A stretch of DNA of 64,000 bases from Balaenoptera acutorostrata (taxonomy: Eukaryota > Chordata > Mammalia > Artiodactyla > Balaenopteridae): the NCBI RefSeq assembly GCF_949987535.1, contig NC_080075.1:38810269-38874268 (forward strand). The letters run 5' to 3'. Every line of letters starts with the position of its first letter. Within the stretch, counting starts at the first letter, position 1. Position numbers and translations under genes: made by a program. Positions 38,203-48,170 of this stretch are shown here, in pieces. The notes below the pieces were generated by a model, which saw only the letters and a program-made list of their open reading frames with translations, was not told the DNA's origin and searched no databases.

Positions 38203-38460
38203 GAGTGGTGTGAGGGGATTCTTGGTGGTTAGTTGTGGTCCCCTGGCCGGAGTGTCTCTTTTCTTCTCCCCTGCTCCTTAAGCCTTCCCTTAAGAGAAAA
38301 TCAAGGGCGCGCCGGCTGGGAAGGGAGCCATGGGCGGCGCTGCCACCCGGCGTCTCGCGTGCTCCGCCTGCCCCTTCCTGCTCCTGGGGCGGCCGGGGCC
38401 CCGCTAGGCATTTATCGCGCCTCCCGGGACCTCCGGGGGAGGGGGTGGGACCCGGCAAGA

Positions 38461-38506
38461 GGCGGGGCCTGGTGGCCGAGGGGCGGGGCGGGCCGAGGGG
38501 CGGGGC
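38461..38506 (+). promoter_or_regulatory. Cluster of three GC boxes (Sp/KLF-type sites)
   Basis: Three ggcgggg cores occur at about 38461, 38481 and 38498, within 250 bp upstream of the inferred start region. The last two are each preceded by gccgag. This is typical of Sp1/KLF-driven CpG-island promoters; binding itself is inferred. The run of G-tracts also has G-quadruplex potential on the + strand. Confidence 0.6.
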
Positions 38507-38551
38507 CTGCTGAGCCCAGGGCCCGGAGCTCGCGGGAGGCTCGCTGGCCGC

Positions 38552-38557
38552 ACGTCA
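38552..38557. promoter_or_regulatory. CRE half-site (ACGTCA)
   Basis: cgcACGTCActc lies about 125 bp upstream of the TATA-like sequence. This position is common for CREB/ATF-responsive half sites in CpG-island promoters. Short motif, so only suggestive. Confidence 0.35.
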
Positions 38558-38786
38558 CTCCTGCACAGCGAGTGCTGGAGCACTAGCTGCCGCTAGCTCG
38601 GTCAGGGCGCCCCCTCCGCCCGCCTCCCGCTTCCTCCTCCGCTGCCTGCCGCCGCCGCCGCCTCCTCCTCCACCATTGTATAATGCTCCGAGCGCGCAGG
38701 CAGAGGACGGCGGAGTCTTAGCTTCGGTCTCGCCTCCAGCCCGCTCCTCGGAGCCACCCTCGGGCCCCCGGAGCGGGGGATTCCGC

Positions 38787-38801
38787 ATGGAGCGGGAGTA
38801 G
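38787..38801 (+). promoter_or_regulatory. Upstream ORF 1 in the SERTAD2 leader (4 codons)
   Basis: ATG GAG CGG GAG TAG encodes MERE. G at +4 but C at -3, so moderate context. It counts only if transcription starts upstream of 38787. Confidence 0.5.
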
Positions 38802-38829
38802 CTTGAGGAGTGGGCAGAAACCCCTCCTG

Positions 38830-38838
38830 ATGTGTTAG
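38830..38838 (+). promoter_or_regulatory. Upstream ORF 2 in the SERTAD2 leader (2 codons)
   Basis: ATG TGT TAG encodes MC. Weak context (C at -3, T at +4). Located 22 nt before the exon 1 donor. Confidence 0.45.
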
Positions 38839-38855
38839 TTCCCAGGTGGAGCTGC

Positions 38856-38860
38856 ATGTG
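38856..38860 (+). promoter_or_regulatory. Start-stop upstream ORF (ATG-TGA) completed across the exon 1/exon 2 junction
   Basis: Exon 1 ends in ATGTG and exon 2 begins with A (55811), so the spliced leader reads ATG TGA. The stop is followed by only TAT before the SERTAD2 ATG. This depends on the splice sites assigned here. Confidence 0.5.
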
Positions 38861-39240
38861 GTAAGTTCTCCCGGCGCCGGGTTGGAGGGGATTCTTGGAT
38901 GCGCTGGGCTCCCGGTGGGTGGGGGCGGCGTTGGGACCTCGCCAGGGCCGGCTGAGCCGGGAGGGCGGAGGAGGGGCCCGGGCGGCCGCGGGGGTCGCGG
39001 GCGCCTCGGCGAGAGGGACCTGGGCTGGAGCAGGTACCGGGAGAAGCGCTCCCTCCGGCTGCTTCCCGGCCCCGCTCCCTTGGACCCCCGGGCCAGCGCC
39101 GGGGACCCCCAGCGTTCGCGGGCAGATCTGCTGGGGGAAGGGCAGGGGACGGGCAGTCACGGACCGGGGTCAGGAGGGGGTCGGGAGCTAACCAGAGCCC
39201 AGCGGCGGGGCGGAGGGAGCTTGGAGCTGTCGCTTTTACA

Positions 39241-41690
39241 GCTGGGATATGTGTGCGTGTTGTGGCGGTTGTGTTGTTGTGAACGTGCGAGACTTTTTTT
39301 TTTTTTTTAAGGCTCGTATTGCTGGCGCGAAGGCTGCTTCACTTTTGAGTTCTGTGGCCGGGTTTGCATCCAACTTGCTTTAGTGTGTTTCTGTTAGTTT
39401 CCCTGTGTTTTAGCTTAAAAACATACCTCTCCACCCTCTTTTCGCCCATGCCCAAGTGAATTGATTTTGAATGTGTATGTATGTTAAACTTGATGTCTCA
39501 TTGGTTTTTAAGTTAGAAATCTACAAGTCATCTTGGTCGTGACCGCCTATGACTGAAAGGGAGGGGGCTGAGGGGAGCCAGCTGTCCCAAGCCCTGGACT
39601 TTGTACCATTAAGACAGGGTGCCGTCAGAGGGCCACTGCATCGAGAGAAAGATCATAAATTGTTTTTTTCCCCCCTTGGCCACGAGTTACCTTACTTTTA
39701 GCAGAAGTAATAGTAATAGATTGAGATAGGAGTAGAGTTCTGTGTTTATCCTTAAATTTCTCAAAAAGATTAGATACAATTTGTTTTAGAATAACTTTTT
39801 GCTTTCAAGCTGGTTAATTTCAGGATGTTTCAGGAGGTGGAAAGTAAGTTTTTACAGGCACTGAGTGGGGAAGGACATTCAGCAGGGCGAGACATCCAGC
39901 CTCAAACTATACCAGTTTTAATTGTAATCAAGTTGGGCAGCCTCATTTGGTCTTAAGGAAGACAGTATATGTTTTCAAGCTTTGTTCATGAAATATACTG
40001 TTTGATTTCCCAATATATGTTAAGAAATGTCCATAATGTGTGTAAAGAGCCTAGAAGTTGTAGTAGCCAATAGGATCCCTGAGGCCTTAAGTGTTCAAAG
40101 TAGCCTTTTATAATTAGGGACTAGTCTCTGACAAGAGTGAAGTGGGCTCTTGGCTCCACTCAACCCCTGGAGGACAGTCCACCTGATTGCCTCTGAGTTG
40201 TTTTGCTGATGGGGGGGGGGGGATAGTTGTTCAGCTACTCAGAAGGCGTGTCTCACCCCTAGAACTCCTCCCAGTCCTCCCCCTTTTTATAGCAGTCTAT
40301 TCTGATTTGAGTGTAGTAGGGTGTGCTCTGAGGATGAAAATACCCATCCTAAGATCCCAGCTTCTGGCACGAGCAAGAAGAGCTTGTTCATGCATCTCCG
40401 CTTTCCTGTTCATTTTAGCAGTTTCTTCGTGGAAAAACAACAAAAACAGAGATAAATGTTAGAAATTTTCCTTTAGCTTTATTGATTTACTTAGAAATAT
40501 CATATGTTAATGTAAAGTTGTCTATGTTGTTCATCAGGTTTGGAACCCTTTAAAATAATTTTTATTTCTTTCCTCTCCCCTAATTAAAATGTGCTTAACC
40601 ATGTTGCTGTCAGGTGAGAAATCTTATGAAATGGATTTGACAGCCTTTCTTTTTTTTAAACATTCAGCTCTGTTCCTGGCGTTATTACAATAGGTGGGAG
40701 AGAAGACTCACATTTTAGAATACCAACCAAGTGTACGACACGAGTGTCCTAGGGAACAGTTTTATTGTCAGACGAGTGTCACAGCTTCTTAGGTAACAGC
40801 TGCTCCGGCCTGTTTCCCTTAAAAAAATTAGAAAGGGATATTAACTCAGATTTAGAAAACCTTTAGACTTCTATTTGCTGAATTGTCCCCTTGAAAGCTT
40901 TTTTATTTAATTGAGAAGCTGAAATATAAATTTTACCCAGTTGCCATGCACTGAATTATTAATAATGAGATAGTTAGTGTATATTTTGATATTTTAAAAC
41001 TCACTCAAATTTGTGTAGCAGCTGATAGCTTTTGGCATATGCTATTTTAAACAGTGTTCCAATGACAGAATAAAAGTTACAACGCTACTTAGAAAGGCGC
41101 ACACACACAAACCAGATAAAAAACATATAAGGAGAGGTTGACGATATATACATATATACAGACATACAAATACATAAAGATTTTTTTCTGTCAAAAATTA
41201 AACTGACAGAAAATAATAAATAAAAATAAAAGCATACTTCAAATTATCAGTAGCAAATTGTACTAAAAGTTTGCCCTTGGTCAAAATATTTTACACTTTA
41301 GCTATTAAGAAAGATAAAAGTTACAACAGAAACCCTTAGAGGTTTCTTTTGCTGTGGTTCCTTGTTAGAGGACACTAGTAAAAGCATGCAGCTTTATTTT
41401 ATATTTTGTTTATATCAAAAAAAAACCAAGACGACTTTGTCAATATTACAACAGAGATTTTTAAAATGTATAGATAAATATGGTATTTAGGAGTGTGAAC
41501 TTTAATTCACTTGTAGAATTTTTTTAGATTTTGTTGCTATAGAAATTTCATCCTTACCGTTACGGCCTATCCTATAGGAGATAGCTGTAGTTGCAGTAGT
41601 TTCTTGCCAAAGGAGAGAGGGAGAGGGGGCAGAGAGACAAGAGAGAGGCGTCTCTGATTGCTGAGTGCAAAGATCAGGTGTATGCTCAAG
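39241..41690. other. 5' part of intron 1, nothing recognised
   Basis: Apparently non-repetitive. Contains a short poly-G at 40201-40212. No exon signals that stand out. Confidence 0.4.
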
Positions 41691-41703
41691 GCACCAGAGG
41701 GCA
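41691..41703 (+). promoter_or_regulatory. Weaker CTCF-like motif
   Basis: GCACCAGAGGGCA matches the CTCF core except at the first position. It points toward the minus-strand motif at 46432, so the pair would be convergent. Short motif; chance occurrence is possible. Confidence 0.25.
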
Positions 41704-44180
41704 AGCTCCAATTTTAAGTGAAAATGGCCTCGAAATAAGGGTAACACCTACTTTCATAGGTCTTTCCATTAATCAACACTGACCAGCAGAACACGAACAT
41801 CAAAAAATGCAGTGGCCACTGCATATGCACAGATCATATATTTTCCACTGACTGTTAATAATTATTCCTTAAACAATTGACCGAAACCCCCAAGCTAGGA
41901 CTCCTGCTTAAGAAATGTGTGGATATTTAATTTAGTTTCAGTATTCTTGAAGGAAAGAGCAACTAACCAAAGTTAGCGTATCTTTTAAACGAAATTATTG
42001 TCTCCAGTGGCGAGTGCGGTTGGTGTTAAAGGCAAACTTGTGCCCTCCGTGCAGATGCTGGGAAACCCTGTGAGCAGTGCTGTCCCCTGGAGCGCCCGTC
42101 ACTCATTGTGCGGAGCGGTGTCTTTCTCCATGAGCACTGTGTGGCAGTTCATTCTTTGTATGAATCTGTGAATGGCATATGTCAGGCCAATAAGACGACA
42201 TTCCTATTCTGGGTAATAAATAGACGCCTTGTTTTTTTTTTTTTTCCTTGAAGATCATGAGACAAACAAAACATGCTTGGCTGTCTAAAAATTTTCTTTG
42301 AAATACAAATAAAAATTTCAAAATAAAAACATCGCAATATCTTTGAAAACATATGATTCCTAATAGGACAAAACAGATGCTTATCATTTAAACAAGCGCC
42401 ACATACAGACAATGAAAACTCCCTTTTGGAAGGAAATTCTGCTGTCTTTGTGGTCTGAGGGCTCCTGAAGCTGGAAAGCCTCCTTCGTCTCCTCTCAAGA
42501 TCTCCCGTCCCTCCTCTCTCAACTTAATTGGGAATCCCTGCCAGGATTCACTGAAGCAAACCCCACAATTTGATGTATCTATCTTAGCAACCTGGGAACA
42601 CAGAAGCTGTATTCCGCACCAACTGCAGCTTTCAGTTCAGAATGGAGTCGGCATCTGCTCTCTTGTCTGGCCTCCTCTTACACTTGCACGCCGTGTGTCC
42701 AGAGCTGGCCCTGCCCCTGAGCAGGGACGGCAGAGGAGGGCTGAGTGTGCCCTGCTCGGCGCCGCCCCGTGTGGAGTGAGCAATGCGGATGCGCGGGGTG
42801 GGGGCTGGAGGGAGGAGAGTGGAGGACAGCTCTGGAGCCGACCGTGCAGCTGCTACAGCAGGTCTGACTAGTTTTAGGTGCCCAAAGGCAGCTTTGTTTC
42901 TCTAGTAACTCCAGGTAGCAGCAAACCTCAGCTCTTAAAACGAATTCATGTCTGAATTACTATCTTTCTGTCCCTTTGCAAAAACCTGTAGCTTTGCAGA
43001 GTTGCTATTTAATTCTAAGCTTTTTTTTCCTTTAAAAACCTTCATAGGTGGTTCACTGAAAGCAAGACGCTAAACCAGGCATTTTTGTGCTTCTAAGGAG
43101 TTTCATGTAGAATAGTGAAGGGGAAGGAATTCTGGCTCTTCAGGACACACACACACACACACACACACTCACTCACTCGTGTTTCTAGCTGTCTGTGTGA
43201 ACCTGTTGAACAAAAGTAAAAAGTATTACTTGATCATGCCATGGTAAGAAAATTAAATAATGAAGCGTTACTTGCTGCAGATCAACCTTTAGCCCCTTGC
43301 TCTGCTCTCCTGGCTGACTGCTTATCATTCCACGCCAGCCGCAGCTCCCGGGCTTCAGGCAGGCCTGCTGGCGTACCCCACCCTGGTGTTTAGAAGTGTT
43401 GAGTTAAACTCAGGGAATCTGAAAGTCCCAAGGTCATCTCTGCACCAGAACAGGTTTGCATAAAATTCTAGCCACACCAGTGAGATAACGAGGTGGTGAC
43501 TGTTTTAATCTGATCCTCCCTTAGTGGTTACCCATTTTACAATAATACACGATACAGATTTGCTTTTCAGATTTCTTTCCTTTTTTGAGGAGGGAATCTC
43601 CATGTATGTGTGTACTTCTCTGTCTTCTCTGCTGTCGTAGAAAACCCACCTGGCAGAGGAATTTGAGCACAGTGCGTGGTCTGTAGCTGATGAAGAAATT
43701 TTTGCGCTGCCTCTGTGCTTGTCACAAACCTGGTGATGGTCTTTTCTGAACAGTTTTTTAAACAGACTGCTTTTTAGAATATTTTTATTATGGCCAGAAA
43801 TATAAAATAAAATAGATTTTACCTGGTGTTGGTTGTTAGCTGTCTAACAGTAAGTAGTTGGTTAACAAATTCAAAGCATGGATTCCTCCAGTGGCACCTG
43901 CCTTCTTGCTTCTGAAGCCCCTAAAGATAGGCAGGATGTTCAGGGGTGGCAGTGGGGTGGGTGGGAGGCAGGTCTCCTTCAAGGTCCTTGAAGATCATAG
44001 AAGTTGAAGTTCTGACAGGTAGTTTCCTTAGAAAATAAATATTTATTACATTCAGTGTGGTGCTCTGATTAATTTTATTGTATTTGACTAAATGACTGTG
44101 TAAATAAAGCTCTGTGGGTCATTAATTATCAATACCCAGAAGTCCTTGGGAAGAAATACCTGTTATCTCAAAATAGCCCC
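41704..44180. other. Intron 1 stretch with a GC-richer patch
   Basis: Mostly unassigned. 42640-42860 is GC-richer (cggcgccgccccgtgtg, gatgcgcggggtggg) but too CpG-poor and short to call an island. Confidence 0.35.
43145..43168 (+). repeat. (AC)n microsatellite
   Basis: About 12 AC units, followed by ctcactcactc. Confidence 0.9.
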
Positions 44181-44194
44181 AAAGTAATTTTTTT

Positions 44195-44497
44195 TTTTTA
44201 AGATTTATTTTTTATTGATTGATTGATTGATTGATTGCTATGTTGGGTCTTCGTTTCTGTGCTAGGGCTTTCTCTAGTTGCGGCAAGCGGGGGCCACTCT
44301 TCATCGAGGTGCGCGGGCCTCTCACTATCGTGGCCTCTCTTGTTGCGGAGCACAGGCACCAGTCGCGCAGGCTCAGTAGTTGTGGCTCACGGGCCTAGTT
44401 GCTCCACAGCATGTGGGATCTTCCCAGACCAGGGCTCGAACCCGTGTCCCCTGCATTAGCAGGCAGATTCTCAACCACTGCGCCACCAGGGAAGCCC
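44195..44497 (-). mobile_element. CHR SINE (long form) in SERTAD2 intron 1
   Basis: Minus-strand copy with (GATT)n tail and target duplication aagtaattttt / aagtaattatt (44182 and 44498). Confidence 0.95.
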
Positions 44498-44508
44498 AAG
44501 TAATTATT

Positions 44509-46431
44509 TTTAAAAATGAATGGCTGCCATCTTTACTAAGTATCATTCACTGCCCTCAAGCATAGTTTGTATCCTCATTTCCGTCTTCTACTTTGTGAAG
44601 TATTCAAGTATATGATATAAAGTTTAAATTGTCTTTGTAAAAACCTTATCAGGAGCCTGCCTAATTCTTAGAATTAACTGAAGTAAACATTCTGAATATG
44701 TATGTTGCTTATATGAAACAGATATTTACATAGTAGAATAGTTATCTCCTCCCCTTTACGCATCTCTAAGTATATGTCTTTTATCATGTACCTAAAATTT
44801 TTATACCCATATGTCCTATTGTAAAAATGTGATCGTTTTCTTTTAAGGAACCCAGATTTAGACCATACAGTACAGTGTTTAGATTTACTCAGTGAGTAAA
44901 TAAGTAAATAAAGAATATTTATCTGGTTTTCTTCTTTAGATTGCATGTGGAAGTTAAAAGATGAAATATGTTCTGTATTTGTGAGGAATATAAAGCATGT
45001 CTTCTTTTAAGTGATTTTTCAATTTGAAAACAAAGAAGATTAAAAACTAATAATAACCTGTAAGAAACACTTTCATAAAAACACTTCCCGATGTAGCATA
45101 CTTAGTTTTTGTTAGTTTTATTCAGTGGCAAGTTAGTTGGCTAACAAAACCTAGACGGTAATCTTTTGTTTTAATTAAGATGCAATTTTATTTTTCACAG
45201 ATTTGTTCTAGCAAATTATATCTACCTGTTTTAGTATGACTGTTTTATGTATCTGAAAGCGCTCTTTAAAACAACAACAACAAAAAACCAAAACACTGCC
45301 ACATACTTTTGGCAAAGCATTTGTTTCTACCCTAAGCTTTTTCCCCCTGACCTTGTTTCTTAAGGGTCTCTAGTGTGAGGGGAAAAACAAGGTATCTTTG
45401 GGGAAAAGATGGTTCAGGAGGGTTGACACCAGAATCCCGTCCAAGCAATGATAAGTACTGGAGAAAGAAATATTTTCATTATGCATGGGAACGGGGGGTG
45501 GGGCGAGGCTGGCTAGCCTTTACTGGCACATCACCTTAAGGGAAAGAAATGAAAATCTAAGAATTCCTTCCCTTAATGATAACGAGGCTTTAGATTCAGC
45601 ATGCTAAAGATGTGTTCCTGACACCAAACTAGTGTGGTAATAGCATCATAATTTTAATGACTACAATAATATTTCTAAATAGAACATTATAATAGTTCAT
45701 GTTTGCCAAGTTTCATATGGAAGGATTGGTGGTAATAGTTCGTGTCTTATGAACACTATTATTGAACATACAATATCATAGAACTTCAACTTGTAATTGG
45801 AATAGGAAGAATTCCAGCAAGTTATACAATCAACTTGCTTCATTATCTCTTTAAGGTTACCTGAGTTACATTTTACGATTAAATGGCTCCTCCCCAATAT
45901 TCTTTAAGAAGTTTTTCCCAAATAACTGCCTGAAGCCATTTCTGTTCAGTGTGGAGGTAATTTCCTGTTATTAAGAAGCAATAGGATTATTGAAGGCTTT
46001 TCTATCCTAGTAAAATTCCTACTGCTAACCTTGAGACTCTCTGTGTGGTTGGGAGATCACCTTAGGACGCCCCCACTGGAAATTCTGAACTGCTGGCTTC
46101 TCCCAGTCCACATCTTATCACTCAGGTTGTATGTTTGTTGTTGGGTGTTTGTTCTCACTTCAGGAGTCCTCCATGGATTTTTTTAACCATGGTTTTTGAA
46201 ACATCAGTGTTACTTATATACAGACAACAACCTTTTTTACATGTAGTATTTCCAGATTCTGAACCATAGCATAAAATAATTTAGTTTGGTCTTTGCAGGG
46301 CTCTTGGCTTGCTTAGCAGTGTCCTATGGAGACCTGAATTTGGGAATAATCTTGGAAATGTGTATACTTTGAGTGATCTCTAGTTAGAAATTGCAGTGAA
46401 TAACCAGACTTCAGGCGTGCCTGTTGCTCTG
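44509..46431. other. Intron 1 stretch, nothing recognised
   Basis: AT-rich, apparently non-repetitive; no exon or RNA gene identified. Confidence 0.4.
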
Positions 46432-46450
46432 CTGCGCCCCCTCGTGGTTA
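46432..46450 (-). promoter_or_regulatory. CTCF-like motif
   Basis: Read on the minus strand the sequence contains ACCACGAGGGGGCGCAG, a very close match to the CTCF core (CCA-S-Y-AG-R-GGGC). It lies in unique intron 1 sequence about 7.6 kb downstream of exon 1. The motif match is seen; occupancy is inferred. Confidence 0.5.
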
Positions 46451-46659
46451 GATGTGATATGCTCTTTCAAAGCTTAAGAGGAGTCTCCACTTGTACTGGG
46501 CGTGCTTGTTTACATAGAGCATTTATAGCTTTCTTCTATGTAAAATAACCTATCAAGTTAATATAATAGTTCTCGCTAAGGATGTAAATAGTTTATTGTG
46601 CTTATTTGATTTTTTAATTTGTAGAATTTTAAAAATATGTATTGGTGTTGTGTGTGTGT

Positions 46660-46860
46660 GTGTTTTACCTTTTTCTTATGGAAAATTCCCAACACACTCA
46701 AAAGTAAAGAGAAGAGTACAATGCATCCCTTGTGCTTATCACCCGGCTTCAACAGTTATCAACATTTTGTCAGTTTTGTTTCATCTTCACGGCCGTTTTC
46801 TTCTAGAACATTTTAAAGCAAATTCCAGGCATCGTATCATGTTATGTTTTTGTTAAACTT
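46660..46860 (+). repeat. Possible ancient repeat
   Basis: gtaaagagaagagtacaatgc, tatcacccggcttcaacagt, tatcaacattttgtcag, caaattccaggcatcgtatc resemble an old abundant mammalian repeat end. Family not asserted. Confidence 0.4.
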
Positions 46861-47431
46861 AAGTTTAGAAACTGTATAATTCGGCTCAATCTTTTACTTT
46901 AGGTGTGCAGTGCTTTTAGCCAGAATTGTTACATAAAATAAGAGAATTGTTGGCATTCTCAGTATCTTTGGAAGAGGTGACTGGTGTCCCTAGCTTCCTG
47001 AGTTAGGTTTAAAACCTAAAATTCCCAGCTGGCGGAGGAACCAGTAAGACAGGATATTAGAAACATTTTCTAGTACTTAACAGTTACATTCTAAGAAGCC
47101 CATGTTTCTTTCCAGATGTTTATTAACAAGGCCGTAATTTATTCCAAAGAAATATTCACTTGAAACACTCTCTCCCAGAATTTGCCTACTAAATGAAGTT
47201 AGTTGTCAACATTTTTAAACGTTCTTTTCTTTTTCCGAGAGAAAATATGATGTTTGACAAACCAGCAGCGTCAGAAACCGTCTTCAATCCAATAGAAGTG
47301 TGTAAAAATCCTGAGAGGGAAAGCTAGAGTTGCTTAAAATGTAGACTTGAGGAAGACATCCCCAAGCAGTAAAAGTTGTTTTAATTGACTTCGAGGTTGC
47401 CTTCCTGGCTTAATTTCTGTTTGTCTCCCAG

Positions 47432-47640
47432 GCTTTAAGACGCTGTCAAGAAAGCAAGGAGGATTGTTCGCGGCGGTCCGGGTCCAAGTGCAGAGCCTGA
47501 TCGCGGCTACGCGGCCGTGCAGTGCCTGCGGCCGAGCCCGAGTCCCCCGCGCCGCCCGGAGAGCCCGGGGAGGCGCCGCGGCAAACAGTGGTGTCGGGTT
47601 ACAGCTTCGGAGCCGCGCCGAGCGCGCCTAACTGGCTTGA
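47432..47640 (+). promoter_or_regulatory. Small intronic CpG-rich block, possible alternative non-coding exon or promoter
   Basis: A roughly 200-bp CpG-dense, GC-rich segment in an AT-rich intron. It is preceded by a good acceptor (taatttctgtttgtctcccag, AG at 47430-47431). No strong + strand donor of the GTAAG/GTGAG type is visible downstream, so an alternative first exon, an exon using a weak donor, or a CpG-rich enhancer are all possible. It is not similar to any repeat I recognise. Confidence 0.4.
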
Positions 47641-47876
47641 TCTAGTGACTGGCTTCATAATTACATTGCTGATTTGTTAGGGAAGGCTTTGTCTTACTTA
47701 CCAATTAGCATGGATGTTACTGCAGGGACCTCATCCTGGATGAGCTTGGGTTTAAAAAAAAAAAAAAAGCTTCCCCGTTCCGGGCAGCTTTAGGTGTTCA
47801 GTTACTCACCCTTGTCTTCTGGGAGTCCTCACCCTGTCTGTAAACACGCAGAGGCTTTCTCCCTGTTGGAATTTTT

Positions 47877-48154
47877 TTGTTTGTTTATTTTATTTTATTT
47901 ATCTTTGGCTGCGTTGGGTCTTCGTTGCTGTAGTTGCGGCGAGTGGAGGCTACTCTTGGTTGCGGTGCGTGTGCTTCTCATTGCGGTGGCTTCTCTTGTT
48001 GCGGAGCATGGGCTCTAGGAGCGCGGGCTTCAGTACTTGTGGCACACGGGCTTAGTTGCTCAGCGGCATGTGGGATCTTCACGGACCAGGGCTCGAACCC
48101 GTGTCCCCTGCATTGGCAGGCGGATTCTCAACCACTGCGCCAGCAGGGAAGCCC
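47877..48154 (-). mobile_element. CHR SINE (long form) in intron 1, just downstream of the small CpG block
   Basis: Minus-strand copy, body more diverged than most. Target duplication tccctgttggaattttt (47860-47876) / tcccttttggaatttt (48155-48170). Confidence 0.93.
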
Positions 48155-48170
48155 TCCCTTTTGGAATTTT

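Larger units (their letters stand above)
38700..38860 (+). other. SERTAD2: SERTAD2 non-coding exon 1 (5' end uncertain)
   Basis: Inside the CpG island, the sequence gctgcatgtg is followed by gtaagttc, a near-consensus splice donor (GTG|GTAAGT) after 38860. Joining it to the acceptor at 55811 gives a non-coding leader directly before the SERTAD2 ATG, which fits the known arrangement of a 5' UTR exon followed by a single coding exon. A TATA-like ttgtataatg at 38678-38687 suggests transcription starts near 38.70-38.72 kb, but CpG-island promoters often use dispersed starts, so the 5' limit is only an estimate. The piece contains three very short upstream ORFs, annotated separately. Confidence 0.65.
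37640..39240. promoter_or_regulatory. SERTAD2: CpG-island promoter of SERTAD2
   Basis: CpG dinucleotides are dense over about 1.6 kb in an otherwise AT-rich neighbourhood. Visible motifs include an octamer ATTTGCAT at 38195-38202, clustered GC boxes at 38461-38506 (three ggcgggg units within about 45 bp, two in a near-tandem gccgaggggcgggg arrangement), an ACGTCA half-CRE at 38552-38557 and a TATA-like ttgtataatg at 38678. The splice donor of exon 1 is inside the island. Several long open frames on both strands here are byproducts of GC richness. Confidence 0.85.

Noticed and set aside
37425..39310. Long frames (up to 201 codons) on both strands in the CpG island
   Set aside because: Low-complexity Gly/Arg/Pro/Ala composition caused by GC richness; they overlap each other and the promoter.
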